Shown: positions 25,032 through 33,558 of the stretch, piece after piece
How positions within the stretch are numbered: the stretch's first letter is position 1
Layout of the letters: every line of letters begins with the position of its first letter
From: Methylomonas koyamae
GTDB taxonomy: Bacteria; Pseudomonadota; Gammaproteobacteria; Methylococcales; Methylomonadaceae
Length of the DNA: 64,000 nucleotides
Direction of reading: 5' to 3'
Assembly: GCF_006483455.1 (NCBI RefSeq)
Contig: NZ_PPPU01000016.1
Location: 62,001 to 126,000 of the forward strand
Made by a program: the position numbers and the translations under genes
The notes under the pieces: generated by a model
Seen by the model: the letters and a program-made list of their open reading frames with translations, nothing else
Told to the model about the DNA's origin: nothing
Database searches by the model: none

Positions 25032-26396
25032 ATGTGTAAATTCAATTCGCTTTTTATTTTATTTATAGGTATTAACTCCTTGCTGAACGCTACTGATGCA
25101 CTTGCATATAGTATTTGCGTCAAAAATTATTACAAAATACCAATAAGTCTTGATGAGGCAGGAAATATATTTTTAAGGATAAATAAAATACTTGAGCAGC
25201 AAAATCATGAGAACTGTCACAATACTTATTTTGATAAAAATATTGAACCTGTATCATTTTATGATTATGAATTGCCTTCAGTAATTGCCAGCAAAGAGGA
25301 CTTCGAAAAGTTTACGGGAAAATCGTGCATACATATTGTTAATAAAATTTTATGGTGTGGTGATGGGATGGTATTCCCAACTGGTGGAGCACTTGGTTGC
25401 GCACCTATTTCTGGTAACGGAATCGTTGTAGTGCGAACTTATACAGGATTGAGTTCTACTATTACTTCAAAAGTTGAGCCAGTAACTTGGCTGCATGAGT
25501 TTGGACATACAAAAGGCCTGCTGCATAATACAATTGATTTTCTAGATGTTATGACGCCAGGTATTTCACCGAGCACTACAAACTTGAATGAACATGAATG
25601 TATGATTCTATCTGGTAATCAGTCAACAGGCGCAGCCATTCCTGATTTGTCGTTAGAAAAGAATTCGCTACCGGCAGGGCCAGGTTGTGAAACGGCAATT
25701 GGTATTGTGTCAGTTGAAGAATTTGTAAAGACCCCAATACTTGGGTCATACCCCGTAACGACAGCTTCGCTTTATTCCGGGGATTTAGATAAGGTTGAAA
25801 AATTAATTATTGATCCAGAATACTCTGAATTTCGACCGAATATAACTGCTCTTCTTGGAGTAATTGGGAACAAAGGTACCGTCAGATTATTAGCTGGGAT
25901 AATTGACTCGCCTTTTGTAAAGAAACCATCAGATGCAGATATTGATACTCTTTTAGCTGCAGAAATAGCGATCGGCACTATTGTATATCGTAACAACTTA
26001 CCGGAGACGGATGTGCAGGTGCTATTAAGAGCTGCTAATCCTGCTTTTTGGTACTCCAAGTTGATTTCTTTCAATGGGACTGGCAATCAAATTTCTCAAG
26101 ATAACGTTCTGGATAATCAGGGATTATTGCCTGCAGAAAGAGGTCAGTCAGACAGAATGTCGCTTGATGACCAAGATATAGATAATATTGTGAACATGCT
26201 TACTTCACAGGCGTTAAAGGGGTATGCAATATCTGGATCTAGAAGTGTCAAAAAAGAATTAAATGCGTTTAAATCGGCAAGCAATAACGCTGCAATTCCG
26301 GATGAAATACGTAATAACTATAATAATAAAATTGATGAAATTATTGAATTGCATAAAAAAAGCAATCTTGATGGAGCATTAAGTACATACTATTAA
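25032..26396 (+). CDS. Secreted metzincin-type zinc metalloprotease
   Basis: This 454-residue protein has a signal peptide (to about residue 25, TDALA). The catalytic zinc motif HEFGHTKGLLH is at 155-165 (His155, Glu156, His159, His165), and a Met-turn DVM places Met174 shortly after, as in metzincins. Several cysteines in the first 200 residues suggest disulfides. The C-terminal half, from about 250, looks like helical HEAT-type repeats (PNITALLGVIGNKGTVRLL) and may bind substrate. The gene is clearly AT-rich, unlike its neighbours, which points to transfer. The lipoprotein gene 60 bases downstream shares this composition. Confidence 0.75.
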   Translation: MCKFNSLFILFIGINSLLNATDALAYSICVKNYYKIPISLDEAGNIFLRINKILEQQNHENCHNTYFDKNIEPVSFYDYELPSVIASKEDFEKFTGKSCIHIVNKILWCGDGMVFPTGGALGCAPISGNGIVVVRTYTGLSSTITSKVEPVTWLHEFGHTKGLLHNTIDFLDVMTPGISPSTTNLNEHECMILSGNQSTGAAIPDLSLEKNSLPAGPGCETAIGIVSVEEFVKTPILGSYPVTTASLYSGDLDKVEKLIIDPEYSEFRPNITALLGVIGNKGTVRLLAGIIDSPFVKKPSDADIDTLLAAEIAIGTIVYRNNLPETDVQVLLRAANPAFWYSKLISFNGTGNQISQDNVLDNQGLLPAERGQSDRMSLDDQDIDNIVNMLTSQALKGYAISGSRSVKKELNAFKSASNNAAIPDEIRNNYNNKIDEIIELHKKSNLDGALSTYY

Positions 26397-26456
26397 AACC
26401 ATTGAACAGTAATAGCAAAAATCCATGTTTTTTCTTACCAGACTTTGGGGAGCAAT

Positions 26457-27605
26457 ATGTCAACAGCGAAATTTATTTTCTCTACAACAATTCTAACTAC
26501 TATATGCTCTTTTACTTCAGGGTGCACAATTCTACTGCCGGCACATACTAGATCAAACGAAAGGTTGGGCGAAAGATTTGCGTTAACTCTACTTGACAAA
26601 GCAAAATACTGTAATCCAGTAGCAGCACAGCCTTCGGAAGTTAATGAGATTGCAGATTTTTGGAAGAATTATGAAACTGCTTATGGACCTGGCACGAAAA
26701 TAACTGCCTGCTCCGCATTAACGCTTGTCCAAAAAGATATTGGTAAATGTATACCTATACCAAAGGCTGGAGCTGCTGCCGCTGCGATACCAGCACTAGC
26801 TCCTCTTGCTACTGCGGCCATTGGTTTGGCAACAGATTTTTTAAAACAAAAAATGGAGGAAGAAAAAGGACTTTATACGGCTCAATATACAGCGAAGTTA
26901 GTTGATGACAAATTCTGGACTGTTAATCCTCCAAGATTCCCACCAAAGGAATATTGCAAACTTGATGATGGCACCGCTGGTGAGAGACAAATTACTGAAT
27001 ATCCACTATCTCCAAACTACATAGGCTTTAAAGCTGAACGCACAATTAGCAATACGGCGACTCCGGCAGCGAAATTTTATTATGGATTTAATTTATCTGG
27101 AGATGGAAGATTTATGCAAATCAGACCACTATACCTAAATATCGCTTACGCAAAAGCAAAAGTTCTTAGTAATGAATGGTTCACTTGGCTGCCACCAGTT
27201 CCTTTAATTATGAAATTATTTAAAGTGCCGGATGAAAGTGTTGATGTTGAACTCGCCGTGTCTATGGAAGCATATTGGATAGAGAAAGGGAAAAGTTTTG
27301 ATGGCCCCAAAACAATAGCGGCATTTAAAACAAGCGCGGATGGATATAGTATGAATAATGCCAAAGGAAAAGATAGTACTGCAATATTAGGCCCCAATGA
27401 GCTTAACATCGACCCGGGCTGGTTATTTGCGCCACCTATATCAGGTGAACTTACTAACTACAGTTACAATGCTAAAGCAGGAAATTTTAAACTTACACTT
27501 TCAGTTACCGAGCGAGATACTTCTGAAGCCACTAAGTTTATAGGGAAGAGCGAAGAATGGTTATCAAAAGGTAGTGAGCAATTAACGAGTTCTATAGAAA
27601 AGTAA
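26457..27605 (+). CDS. AT-rich lipoprotein of unknown function
   Basis: The ATG at 26457 was chosen because GGGGAG lies just upstream; a TTG 12 bases earlier is the only other choice. The 382-residue product has lipobox TSGC (Cys23). It then has a cysteine-containing region (CNPVAAQPSEVNE, CSALTLVQK), an Ala-rich hydrophobic segment near residue 105-125 that might insert in a membrane, and a long beta-rich C-terminal half. I recognise no family. It follows the metzincin gene by 60 bases in the same AT-rich block, so the two may form an operon. It could be the membrane partner or target of the protease; that is speculation. Confidence 0.65.
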   Translation: MSTAKFIFSTTILTTICSFTSGCTILLPAHTRSNERLGERFALTLLDKAKYCNPVAAQPSEVNEIADFWKNYETAYGPGTKITACSALTLVQKDIGKCIPIPKAGAAAAAIPALAPLATAAIGLATDFLKQKMEEEKGLYTAQYTAKLVDDKFWTVNPPRFPPKEYCKLDDGTAGERQITEYPLSPNYIGFKAERTISNTATPAAKFYYGFNLSGDGRFMQIRPLYLNIAYAKAKVLSNEWFTWLPPVPLIMKLFKVPDESVDVELAVSMEAYWIEKGKSFDGPKTIAAFKTSADGYSMNNAKGKDSTAILGPNELNIDPGWLFAPPISGELTNYSYNAKAGNFKLTLSVTERDTSEATKFIGKSEEWLSKGSEQLTSSIEK

Positions 27606-27901
27606 TATTAGATGATCAAAGGCGACCGCTAGTTACTGGTTATCAGGCTGGTGAAAAACTCGTAAATCCAAGTAGTCGAAGTCAGATAACTGCCGTCAAC
27701 TGGTAAAATGAGGGGTAAGAGTTTTTGTGTAAACGATCATGATCTGCACTTATTCAACGGTCATTGTCAAATGACTATCTTGCCCCCTTAAACCGGTTGG
27801 CAAAGTTGGGCTGACCATTCCATTAGGTCTCGCAATCAAGCATTTTTGTTAACCATTGCTAAATCGAAATCCGTAAGGCTGCTCGCCGGTAGGTAATCGA
27901 T
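27606..27901. other. Intergenic region with a possible insertion-sequence scar
   Basis: This separates the AT-rich island from the biosynthetic operon; the two flanking genes converge here. The bases CAGGCTGGTGAAAAACTC at 27644-27661 nearly match CAGGCTGGTGAAATACTC at 7050-7067, also at the edge of an AT-rich cassette. I recall similar termini in some insertion sequences. No transposase is present. Confidence 0.4.
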
Positions 27902-28708
27902 TCAACTACCTCTCAACCGGTGCGGCAACCATTCGCAAAAGCACGTATCCAGTTCCGGCCCGTCGCCACGGCCAAAAGCCAACGCCAAAATATGCTCCGG
28001 CCCCGGATAGCTTTGCGCGAATTGCCAAGCGGGGGCCTCTTCCGCGCTACTAGGACGGAAATAGATGGTTTTATCCTCGCCAAAAGCAAACCCAAACCGG
28101 TCCAGCTCTTGCGACAGGCCGGTGCCTTGGGCTTTGATGTAGGCTTCCTTCAGCGTCCAGAATTTCAGAAACGCCCAATTCCGTTCCGCTGCCGGCAAAC
28201 GCCAGAGATATTCCCGTTCGGCTACGGTCAGTACCTGGCCGGCTATCGCCGCCAGATCGCCCAAATCGCGCCTAGCCTCGACGTCGATTCCGCAATCCGC
28301 ACCGCAATTGACCACTAGCGCCGCCAGTCCGCGCGCGTGGGACAGGTTGAAGCGGACGTCGGCCATGCCCGGTTTGCGGACCAATTCCGGGCGGCCATAA
28401 CGATTGGCGGTAAACCGCAATTTGTCCGGCTCGGTATCCAGATAAGCGGCCAACACGAATCTGACCATGGCGTGAGCCACCAGATACAACTGGCGGTCGC
28501 GCTCGAAATAAAACTTCCGCCACTTTTCCAGCTCGTCCTCGGCCAGCAGATTGCGGCAAATTTCCAGCGTCTCCGGATCGGCGAAACGCTCGGTCCAGGC
28601 CAGCCAGACTTGCGCCCTCCCCGGCGTTGGCGCCGGAACCAACGGAAACCGTTGCCTTAAATCCGCGAAATTCGGCAGAGCGCCAGACCCTGCGTTATCC
28701 ATGCTCAT
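27902..28708 (-). CDS. Sfp-type 4'-phosphopantetheinyl transferase
   Basis: This 268-residue enzyme transfers phosphopantetheine from CoA to the serine of carrier domains. The two signature motifs are present: GIDVE (Asp142, Glu144, magnesium binding) and WTLKEAYIK at 184-192. An upstream NLSHARGLAAL segment is also typical. It is the last gene of the large biosynthetic unit, 10 bases after the barrel gene, and is the obvious activator of the ten carrier domains I count upstream. It appears complete. Confidence 0.95.
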   Translation of the reverse strand: MSMDNAGSGALPNFADLRQRFPLVPAPTPGRAQVWLAWTERFADPETLEICRNLLAEDELEKWRKFYFERDRQLYLVAHAMVRFVLAAYLDTEPDKLRFTANRYGRPELVRKPGMADVRFNLSHARGLAALVVNCGADCGIDVEARRDLGDLAAIAGQVLTVAEREYLWRLPAAERNWAFLKFWTLKEAYIKAQGTGLSQELDRFGFAFGEDKTIYFRPSSAEEAPAWQFAQSYPGPEHILALAFGRGDGPELDTCFCEWLPHRLRGS

Positions 28709-28718
28709 CTGCCGGCGC

Positions 28719-30008
28719 TCAGTCGAAGTAATATTTCACACCCAGGAAATAGATATTGTTCAGATAACCGCCGAACTCGGTATCGCTACCGCCCAGATTG
28801 AATACCAGATTGGCGGCCAGATTGACCTGTCCGAACAGGTTGTACTCGACAATCGGTACCAGTTGTGCGCCGCCGTCCTGCAGGTTTTGCGAATACAGCA
28901 CATTAAGGCTGAGGTCTTCGACGATTTCGTGCACCCGGTAATTGGCGTAGAGGTAATGCTGATTCAGCGAGCGGATTTGCACCGACGAGGCCTGGGCCAG
29001 GGTGCCGGCGGCCAAGCCTTGCAAATTGGGGTCGGCCCCCAGCAGCAACCCGGCCGCGTTCTGGGCCATACGCCGGTAAGCGGCGCTGTCGGCATTGTTG
29101 TAACCTTCGTTGCTGTGACGGTATTCCAAATTCAATACGTCGCCGTTGTCGAAGGTATAGGAACCGCCGGCCAGGAAGTCGACGAACCAGCCACGGCCGT
29201 TGCCGTTCGGCGCCAATTCGTAGCCCAGCGGCGAATCGGATGCCTGCGGATACAAGCCGTAGCTTTTACCTTTCATGCCGACGTCGAAATACAGCAGCGT
29301 CGAATCGTTCAGCGTCCACTGGCCGAACATGCCGCCCTGGGGCAGGCCGTCGTTTTCGCGGTAGCCGGCAATCGCGCTCAGCGAATAATCGTCGCCGCGG
29401 TGGTCGTATTTCAGCGCCACGGTTTTCTTGAAATCCGGCGTTTCCAGCGTCGACCGGCCCCGAGCCAGACTGCCGATCAGCGCCAGCGTGTTGGAATAAT
29501 CGTGAAAATACTGCAATTGCACGAAATCCTGGGCGCCGGGTTCGATGAAGGGATTGGTCTGGTTGCTGTTCGGGAAGAACGGGTTGGAGGGCGACGCGAA
29601 CAACGACGGCCCCCAATACAGCAATTCGCGGCTATAGGACAGGCTGAGATCGTCGGTCGCGTATTGAGCCAGCCAATCCTGGAAATAATGCTCGCCGGCC
29701 ACGACGTTGCCGCCGTCGGCCTGATTGCTTAAAAAGTAACCGAAGCGCGGGCTGAGCTTGGCGCTGAAGCCGCCGTAACGGGCGGTGAATTTCGACCGCA
29801 GCCGGGTACCCTGCTGAAAATTGTCCAGTTGCGCCAGCTGGTTGTCCGGATTCAGATTGCTGTTCTTGGCAATATCGTAAATCGCACCGAAGCTTTGCAG
29901 CATGAAGCTGTGTTCGAACTCGAATTTGTCGGCTGCGGCGGCGATGCCCGGCAGCGATACGGCCAGCAACGCCGGCCGCAAGCCGCGCAGAACATTCCCC
30001 GAAGCCAT
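28719..30008 (-). CDS. Outer membrane beta-barrel protein of the export system
   Basis: This 429-residue protein has a signal peptide ending near AAAAD and a body of amphipathic strands with many aromatic and Asn/Gly turns (such as FGYFLSNQADGG, LSYSRELLYWGPS). It ends in GVKYYFD, close to the aromatic C-terminal signal of outer membrane proteins. The layout recalls DUF1302-like barrels, which often sit next to LolA-like proteins, but I cannot confirm the family. It follows the LolA-like gene by 6 bases. In this operon it probably receives the product or supports its exit through the outer membrane. Confidence 0.7.
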   Translation of the reverse strand: MASGNVLRGLRPALLAVSLPGIAAAADKFEFEHSFMLQSFGAIYDIAKNSNLNPDNQLAQLDNFQQGTRLRSKFTARYGGFSAKLSPRFGYFLSNQADGGNVVAGEHYFQDWLAQYATDDLSLSYSRELLYWGPSLFASPSNPFFPNSNQTNPFIEPGAQDFVQLQYFHDYSNTLALIGSLARGRSTLETPDFKKTVALKYDHRGDDYSLSAIAGYRENDGLPQGGMFGQWTLNDSTLLYFDVGMKGKSYGLYPQASDSPLGYELAPNGNGRGWFVDFLAGGSYTFDNGDVLNLEYRHSNEGYNNADSAAYRRMAQNAAGLLLGADPNLQGLAAGTLAQASSVQIRSLNQHYLYANYRVHEIVEDLSLNVLYSQNLQDGGAQLVPIVEYNLFGQVNLAANLVFNLGGSDTEFGGYLNNIYFLGVKYYFD

Positions 30009-30014
30009 CGGCCG

Positions 30015-30764
30015 TTAGCGGCTGAGCAAGGCCCGCAAATCGAAACGGCTCGGCGGCACCGCCGCGGCTTCGACTTTGTCGTAAACCAACACGGTTTTCT
30101 GGCCGGTTTGCACCTCGTCCTGAATTTCGATTTTGCTGACGAAAGGCTGGTTCTTGCCGGCAACCTCGACCCGGTTGGCATATTCCATCAATGCGGTTTT
30201 GAAATGCTTGTCGGAAACCGTCATGTATTCGGCTTTCAATGCCAGTTGGCTGTCCTTGGCGACGTAATATCTGATCTTGTCGTAGGCCACGTTGGCATCC
30301 TTGGCTTTCAAGTCCAGTACGTAACACGGCTGCCCTGCCACTTCCGCTTCGCCGGCCGGGGTCGCGTCGTAATCGCGACTGTAATTGGTGGTGGCGACGT
30401 CGCCGTTGCTGGCCTCGCCGAGCAGGCGTTGCCGCGGCGAAATCGGCACCGGCTTGCTGACGTCGGGCGACAGGAACCACATATTCCGGTTCTGCATCAG
30501 CATCATCTTGCCGGCGGATGTGGCCGGTTTCAGGAAGGTAACCAACGAGTTGTCCTGGTCGGCCTCGATCTTCAGCGTGTAGCTTTTATCCTCGACATTG
30601 TCCTGGTAGGCGATGACGGTACTGGTCATGGTAATACCGCCGATCTCGCCGCCGCGGGCACGGTCGCTGGCTTTTAAAAGCTCCAGCGGCGTCGGGTCTG
30701 CGGCCGCAGCCGAAGCCGCCAGCATTAATATTGCAAATAAAGGGGTGCGGACGAATTCAAACAT
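30015..30764 (-). CDS. LolA-like periplasmic lipid/lipoprotein carrier (COG2834 type)
   Basis: The ATG at 30764 overlaps the permease gene by 8 bases. The 249-residue product has a signal peptide (ILMLAASAAAAD). It then has a LolA/VioE-type half-barrel pattern found in outer membrane lipoprotein-sorting protein relatives: RARGG, repeated strands with MTSTVIAYQ, FLKPATSAGKMML, NMWFLSPDVSKPVPISPRQR and CYVLDLKAK. Such proteins carry hydrophobic cargo across the periplasm in an open barrel. Placed between an ABC permease and an outer membrane barrel, it is a good candidate carrier for the lipopeptide made by this cluster; that is inference. Confidence 0.8.
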   Translation of the reverse strand: MFEFVRTPLFAILMLAASAAAADPTPLELLKASDRARGGEIGGITMTSTVIAYQDNVEDKSYTLKIEADQDNSLVTFLKPATSAGKMMLMQNRNMWFLSPDVSKPVPISPRQRLLGEASNGDVATTNYSRDYDATPAGEAEVAGQPCYVLDLKAKDANVAYDKIRYYVAKDSQLALKAEYMTVSDKHFKTALMEYANRVEVAGKNQPFVSKIEIQDEVQTGQKTVLVYDKVEAAAVPPSRFDLRALLSR

Positions 30765-31998
30765 GGCCCAGGGCTCCGACAATGGTTTTTTGCGTGGCGT
30801 GGCGGGCCGGGAAATACGAAGCGACCGCGGCCAACACCGACAGAGTGAATAAAGAACCGAACATGTTATTAAACAACAATTCGATCACCAGCGCGGCTTG
30901 TTCCGAAGAATCAGGCGGCGAATAAGTAATCTGCGCCAGATTGATGCCGGCACCGATGGCATAGGATAGCGCCATCCCGGCCAGCGAGCCGACGAAGACG
31001 ATGATGACGCCTTCGATCACGAACAGGCTCTTGATCGTCATCGAGCGCATGCCGATCGCGCGCAAGGTGCCGATTTCGCGGGTGCGTTCGGCAATCGCCA
31101 TCGTCATGGTATTAACCACGCTGGTCATCGCCACCATCACCACTACCACCATGATGAACAAATACATCATGTCGAACAGGCCTTTGACTTGAGTGTAATA
31201 CACCGACAATTCGCTCCATTCCTTGATGTCGGCGTCGAAGCCGGCAGCCTTGAGTTTTTCCAGCAACACCGGCTTTACGGCCGGAATCGAATCGACCGAA
31301 TCCAGCAATACCACGACCCGGTCGGCGCCGTCGCTGCCGTACAACTTACGGGCCAAGGCCAACGGCAATAGCGCGAACTTGTCGTCGGTGCCCATCGAGC
31401 CGGTGTTGGCGATTTCGCCGACCCGGAAATCGACCGCGTTGACCATGCCGGACAGCGTCGACGCCATCAACACGCCGTCGCTGCCCTGCTGCAAGCCCAT
31501 GATCTTCGCCATCTTCTGGCCGATCACGGCGGCATCGTCCTGGCCCGACGTCAATTTGCCGGGCAGGTGGGCGTATTCGGCGCCGCGCAGCGCCGTCTGG
31601 TCTTCCGCCGATATCGCTTCGCCGATGAAAATATGCGAGGTGGTGCCGTTACTGACCAAGCCGCTGACGGCCAGCCGCGGGCTGACCAATTTCACGCCCG
31701 GCACCTCGCGGACGGTGCGGGTCACCAAGTCCAGCGCGGCGGCATCGAGTTGGAATTTTTCCGGGTCCAGCGTGCCCTGGTCGAAGAAGCCGCGGCGCAC
31801 CACGGTCAAGTGGCCCAGGCGTTCGCCGACGATGGCCTGGTCTTTCAGAATCCGGTAGACGTAGGTGAAATAACCTTCGAACAAGCTCAGCGCCAGAAAG
31901 CCGATCGCCACCGACAGCACGGTGACCAGACTTCTGCGCCGGTTTTTCATGACGTTGCGCGCCGCCAGTTTGCAGCGCATTGCGAGTGACATGGACAT
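30757..31998 (-). CDS. ABC transporter permease, FtsX/MacB/LolE type
   Basis: This 413-residue protein has one membrane helix near 22-42 after a basic N-terminus (ARNVMKNRRRSL), a periplasmic domain of about 230 residues, and three membrane helices in the last third. The family motif TREIGTLRAIGM lies after the second helix. This four-helix layout is shared by MacB, LolC/E and FtsX, which extract or push substrates in the periplasm rather than pumping through a channel. Its ATG overlaps the ATPase stop by one base. Together with the LolA-like gene next to it, this points to Lol-like extraction of a lipidic product. Confidence 0.9.
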   Translation of the reverse strand: MSMSLAMRCKLAARNVMKNRRRSLVTVLSVAIGFLALSLFEGYFTYVYRILKDQAIVGERLGHLTVVRRGFFDQGTLDPEKFQLDAAALDLVTRTVREVPGVKLVSPRLAVSGLVSNGTTSHIFIGEAISAEDQTALRGAEYAHLPGKLTSGQDDAAVIGQKMAKIMGLQQGSDGVLMASTLSGMVNAVDFRVGEIANTGSMGTDDKFALLPLALARKLYGSDGADRVVVLLDSVDSIPAVKPVLLEKLKAAGFDADIKEWSELSVYYTQVKGLFDMMYLFIMVVVVMVAMTSVVNTMTMAIAERTREIGTLRAIGMRSMTIKSLFVIEGVIIVFVGSLAGMALSYAIGAGINLAQITYSPPDSSEQAALVIELLFNNMFGSLFTLSVLAAVASYFPARHATQKTIVGALGHV

Positions 31999-32708
31999 CA
32001 GGAGGCCTCTTTTAAATAAGTATTGTGGCGGTCGTCGACGATCCGGCCGTCTCGGACCTGGATCGAGCGGGCCGCGTAGGACAGCAAATGGGTATCGTGG
32101 GTGGCAAACACAAAGGTGACCTTGCGTTTCTGATTCAGCTTTTGCATCAACAAAATGATCGCGTCGCTGTTGGCCGAATCCAGATTCGCCGTCGGTTCGT
32201 CGGCCAGCACGATATCCGGATCGCCGATCAAGGCCCGGGCGATGGCCACCCGCTGGCGTTGGCCGCCGCTCATTTCGTCCGGCCGTTTGTGCAAATGCCG
32301 CTCCAGACCCAGTTCCGCCAGCAGATCGCGCGCCCGGCGCCGCGCCGTATCGTCGGCTTCGCCGCGGATTTGCAGCGGCAGCATCGTGTTTTCCTGGGCC
32401 GACAACACCGGCACCAGATTGAAGCTTTGGAAGATAAAGCCCAGATGACGGCTGCGGAAATCGGCCAGCCGATTGTCGTTCAGCCCCAGGACTTCTTCGT
32501 TTTTGATTGCGATCCGGCCCTGATCCGGCCGGTCCAACAGGCCCATCAGGTTCAATAGCGTCGATTTGCCGCTGCCGGAAGCGCCCCAGATGCAGGTGAA
32601 CTCGCCTTGCTGGATCGACAGGTTCAAGTCCTGCAGCACGTTGACGGCGCCATCGCCGTGGCCGTAGGACTTGGTGATATGTTCCAATTTGATGATCGGT
32701 TGCGTCAT
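31998..32708 (-). CDS. ABC transporter ATP-binding protein (LolD/MacB type)
   Basis: The ATG at 32708 gives 236 residues beginning MTQPIIKLEHITKSYG, the usual start of this family; an upstream ATG at 32726 in the same frame is possible but has no better ribosome site. Walker A GASGSGKS is at 42-49, the signature MSGGQRQR and Walker B DIVLADEP follow, and the H-loop is THDTH. It powers the permease encoded immediately downstream. Together they form one half-transporter pair that probably exports the cluster product or hands it to the periplasmic carrier. Confidence 0.93.
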   Translation of the reverse strand: MTQPIIKLEHITKSYGHGDGAVNVLQDLNLSIQQGEFTCIWGASGSGKSTLLNLMGLLDRPDQGRIAIKNEEVLGLNDNRLADFRSRHLGFIFQSFNLVPVLSAQENTMLPLQIRGEADDTARRRARDLLAELGLERHLHKRPDEMSGGQRQRVAIARALIGDPDIVLADEPTANLDSANSDAIILLMQKLNQKRKVTFVFATHDTHLLSYAARSIQVRDGRIVDDRHNTYLKEAS

Positions 32709-32727
32709 AACTAGTAGTCTCGTCATT

Positions 32728-33534
32728 TTAAAAGACCGGTTCGTAACCGGCTGCGGCAGGAGTCCGCGCCATCGGCAGCAGGATATCGTTCTTGATATGC
32801 TCGTTGACGATGTCCTGAAGCGCGCCCAGCACGGCGGCGCGGTTCTCCAGTAAAAAGAAGTGGCCGCCGCCGAACAGGCGCTGCTCGAAGCCGGCCGCGG
32901 TTTTGTCGCGCCAGGGCGCCATGTCCTCGCCCGGCACCAGATGGTCGGCCATGCCGGTGAAGGCCGCGATCGGGAATTGGGCCGCCGGTTGCGGCGCGTG
33001 GCGGTAAGTTTCGTGGATGCGAAAATCGGCGCGCAGCATCGGCAACAACAACTGCATGGTTTCATCGTGTTGCAACACCTCGTCCGGCGTGCCGCCGTAG
33101 CGTTGCAATTCGACGATGAATTCACTGTCGCTCAGCGTATGCAACACCCGGTTGCGGCTGCTAAGCTCTGGCGACCGGTAGCCGGAAACGATCAGTTGTT
33201 TCGGCGGCCGCACCCCGCGGCGCTCCAGCTCCAGCGCCACCCGGTAGGCGATCAACGCCCCCATGCTGTGGCCGAACAGCAGATAGGGCCGGTCGATCCG
33301 CGCGATCAGCGCCGGCAGCAAGCCGGCGACCAACGCGTCCAGATCGCCGATCGCCGGTTCGGCGATGCGGCGTTCGCGCCCCGGCAACTGCGCCGCCAGC
33401 ACGTCCGCGTTATCCAGCGCGCCGGCCCAACTGCGAAACACGTTGGCGCCGGCCCCGGAATACGGAAAGCAGACCAGCAGATACGGCGCGCGGCCGCCCA
33501 GATTAAAGTCGGTAAACCAATTGTCGGTAGTCAT
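32728..33534 (-). CDS. Type II (editing) thioesterase
   Basis: This 268-residue alpha/beta hydrolase is of the type found in NRPS and PKS clusters. It has FPYSGAGANVFRSW near the start, nucleophile Ser90 in GHSMGA, Asp in GMADHLVP and His in GGGHFFLLEN. Such enzymes remove stalled or wrong acyl groups from carrier domains. No chain-terminating thioesterase domain exists in the assembly line here, so this protein is for repair, while release is assigned to the reductase domain of the last NRPS. It lies 24 bases after the DUF711 gene. Confidence 0.94.
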   Translation of the reverse strand: MTTDNWFTDFNLGGRAPYLLVCFPYSGAGANVFRSWAGALDNADVLAAQLPGRERRIAEPAIGDLDALVAGLLPALIARIDRPYLLFGHSMGALIAYRVALELERRGVRPPKQLIVSGYRSPELSSRNRVLHTLSDSEFIVELQRYGGTPDEVLQHDETMQLLLPMLRADFRIHETYRHAPQPAAQFPIAAFTGMADHLVPGEDMAPWRDKTAAGFEQRLFGGGHFFLLENRAAVLGALQDIVNEHIKNDILLPMARTPAAAGYEPVF

Positions 33535-33558
33535 CGCTATGTCTTGGTAGTAATCAAA

